Below, piece by piece: positions 63,518-64,000 of a stretch of DNA of 64,000 nt. Position numbers and translations under genes: made by a program. Positions within the stretch are counted from its first letter, which is position 1, and each line of letters opens with the position of its first letter. The notes below the pieces were generated by a model, which ran no database searches, was not told the DNA's origin, and saw nothing but the letters and a program-made list of their open reading frames with translations. This stretch comes from Eubacteriales bacterium (GTDB lineage: Bacteria; Bacillota; Clostridia; Christensenellales; Aristaeellaceae). The stretch covers positions 1 through 64,000 of the forward strand of contig JAQWCW010000004.1 of assembly GCA_028705775.1 (NCBI GenBank). The letters run 5' to 3'.

Positions 63518-64000
63518 ATGATAGAAGCTCAGGGCGTAACTTTAAGATTCGGCGGAAGGCCGCTTTACCAGAATGTAAATATCAAATTCACGGCGGGCAA
63601 CTGTTACGGGCTTATAGGCGCGAACGGAACGGGCAAGTCCACGTTTTTGCGCATACTCTCCGGCGAGCTTGAGCCGAATAAGGGCGAGGTGATTATCAGC
63701 CCCGGCGAGCGCCTCGGCGTACTGCGTCAGGACCATTTCGCTTTTGACGAGTATTCCGTTCTGGATACCGTTTTCATGGGCTATAAGCGCCTTTATCAGG
63801 TGATGAAGGAAAAGGAAGAGCTGTACAACAAGGCGGATTTTACCGACGCGGACGGCGTTCGCCTTGGCGACCTTGAGGCAGAATTTGCCGAAATGGACGG
63901 CTGGAACGCGGAGAGCGACGCGCAGATTATGCTGAGCGGTCTCGGCGTTGAGGAAGAATTCCAGCAGATGCAGATGTCGCAGCTCGATTCGACCCGCAAG
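63518..64000 (+). CDS. ABC-F-type ATPase, 5' part only
   Basis: The first 161 codons are open to the window end. Walker A GANGTGKSTFLRILSGELEP and LGVLRQDHFAFDEYSVLDTV fit the ABC-F family (EttA/YbiT-like), cytoplasmic translation factors. A linker of charged helices begins at about residue 95. ATG at 63518, GGGAAGG upstream; the signature and second ATPase domain are outside the window. Confidence 0.85.
   Translation, partial: MIEAQGVTLRFGGRPLYQNVNIKFTAGNCYGLIGANGTGKSTFLRILSGELEPNKGEVIISPGERLGVLRQDHFAFDEYSVLDTVFMGYKRLYQVMKEKEELYNKADFTDADGVRLGDLEAEFAEMDGWNAESDAQIMLSGLGVEEEFQQMQMSQLDSTRK

Overview
The window looks like chromosomal DNA from an uncultured member of the Clostridia (Bacillota), probably a gut-type, moderately GC-rich lineage. 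Four things point there: strong AAGGAGG ribosome binding sites with ATG/GTG/TTG starts and TTGACA-17-TATAAT promoters; a T-box leader in front of cysE-cysS; the Gram-positive order rimP-nusA-rnpM-L7Ae-infB-rbfA-nrnA-truB-ribF; and an LplA/B/C-type sugar importer with CotH-like and UPF0210/ACT genes. No rRNA, CRISPR array, prophage or transposase was seen.

Layout. 1-2.24 kb is an AT-rich patch on the minus strand. It holds a truncated defence-type reverse transcriptase followed by a HEPN-like protein, and it ends abruptly inside the 3' end of a secreted-protein gene. 2.2-7.2 kb (+) has three tandem relatives of that secreted family (one only a 3' remnant), two membrane permeases and an ABC ATPase, apparently one operon. 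7.2-14.1 kb has small proteins, tRNA-Leu(CAA), citrate synthase, a GNAT, a TetR regulator, a P-loop kinase, a MATE exporter and an ArsC-like protein. 14.1-18.8 kb (-) has the UPF0210/ACT/DUF1015 operon and a CotH-like gene interrupted by an in-frame TAG. 18.9-24 kb has a DNA-deoxyinosine glycosylase facing a GldA/GldF/GldG/DUF4340 ABC operon. 24-25.7 kb has two small conserved proteins and a GGDEF-ribbon-helix-helix fusion whose promoter carries a perfect palindrome.

25.7-26.8 kb and 44.1-44.9 kb are gene-free composite repeat blocks made of MITE-like palindromic elements and terminator hairpins. Between them lies an arabinoside/galactoside utilisation region: a three-gene ABC importer with an unusual 849-aa permease, a GH43 enzyme, a divergent AraC regulator, then a GNAT, a P-type ATPase, an EamA transporter, GH51 arabinofuranosidase and GH27. 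A beta-phosphoglucomutase with no ordinary start codon, a Nif3-like protein and galE follow.

45-49.6 kb (-) is a dnaK-centred cluster (DnaK, DUF5685-like, J-domain protein, zinc-ribbon membrane protein) preceded by a coiled-coil protein. 49.8-58.9 kb (+) is the translation/RNA-processing operon. The end has a secreted protein, the T-box-controlled cysE-cysS pair, a second MATE exporter and the first 161 codons of an ABC-F ATPase cut by the window edge.

The least ordinary items are the GGDEF-RHH fusion with its operator-like palindrome, the permease with three repeated membrane modules, the RT/HEPN remnant and its junction, the hairpin inserted in a MITE copy, and the AUC/AUA start of beta-phosphoglucomutase. 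All family names come from reading translated sequence by eye; no database search was made.
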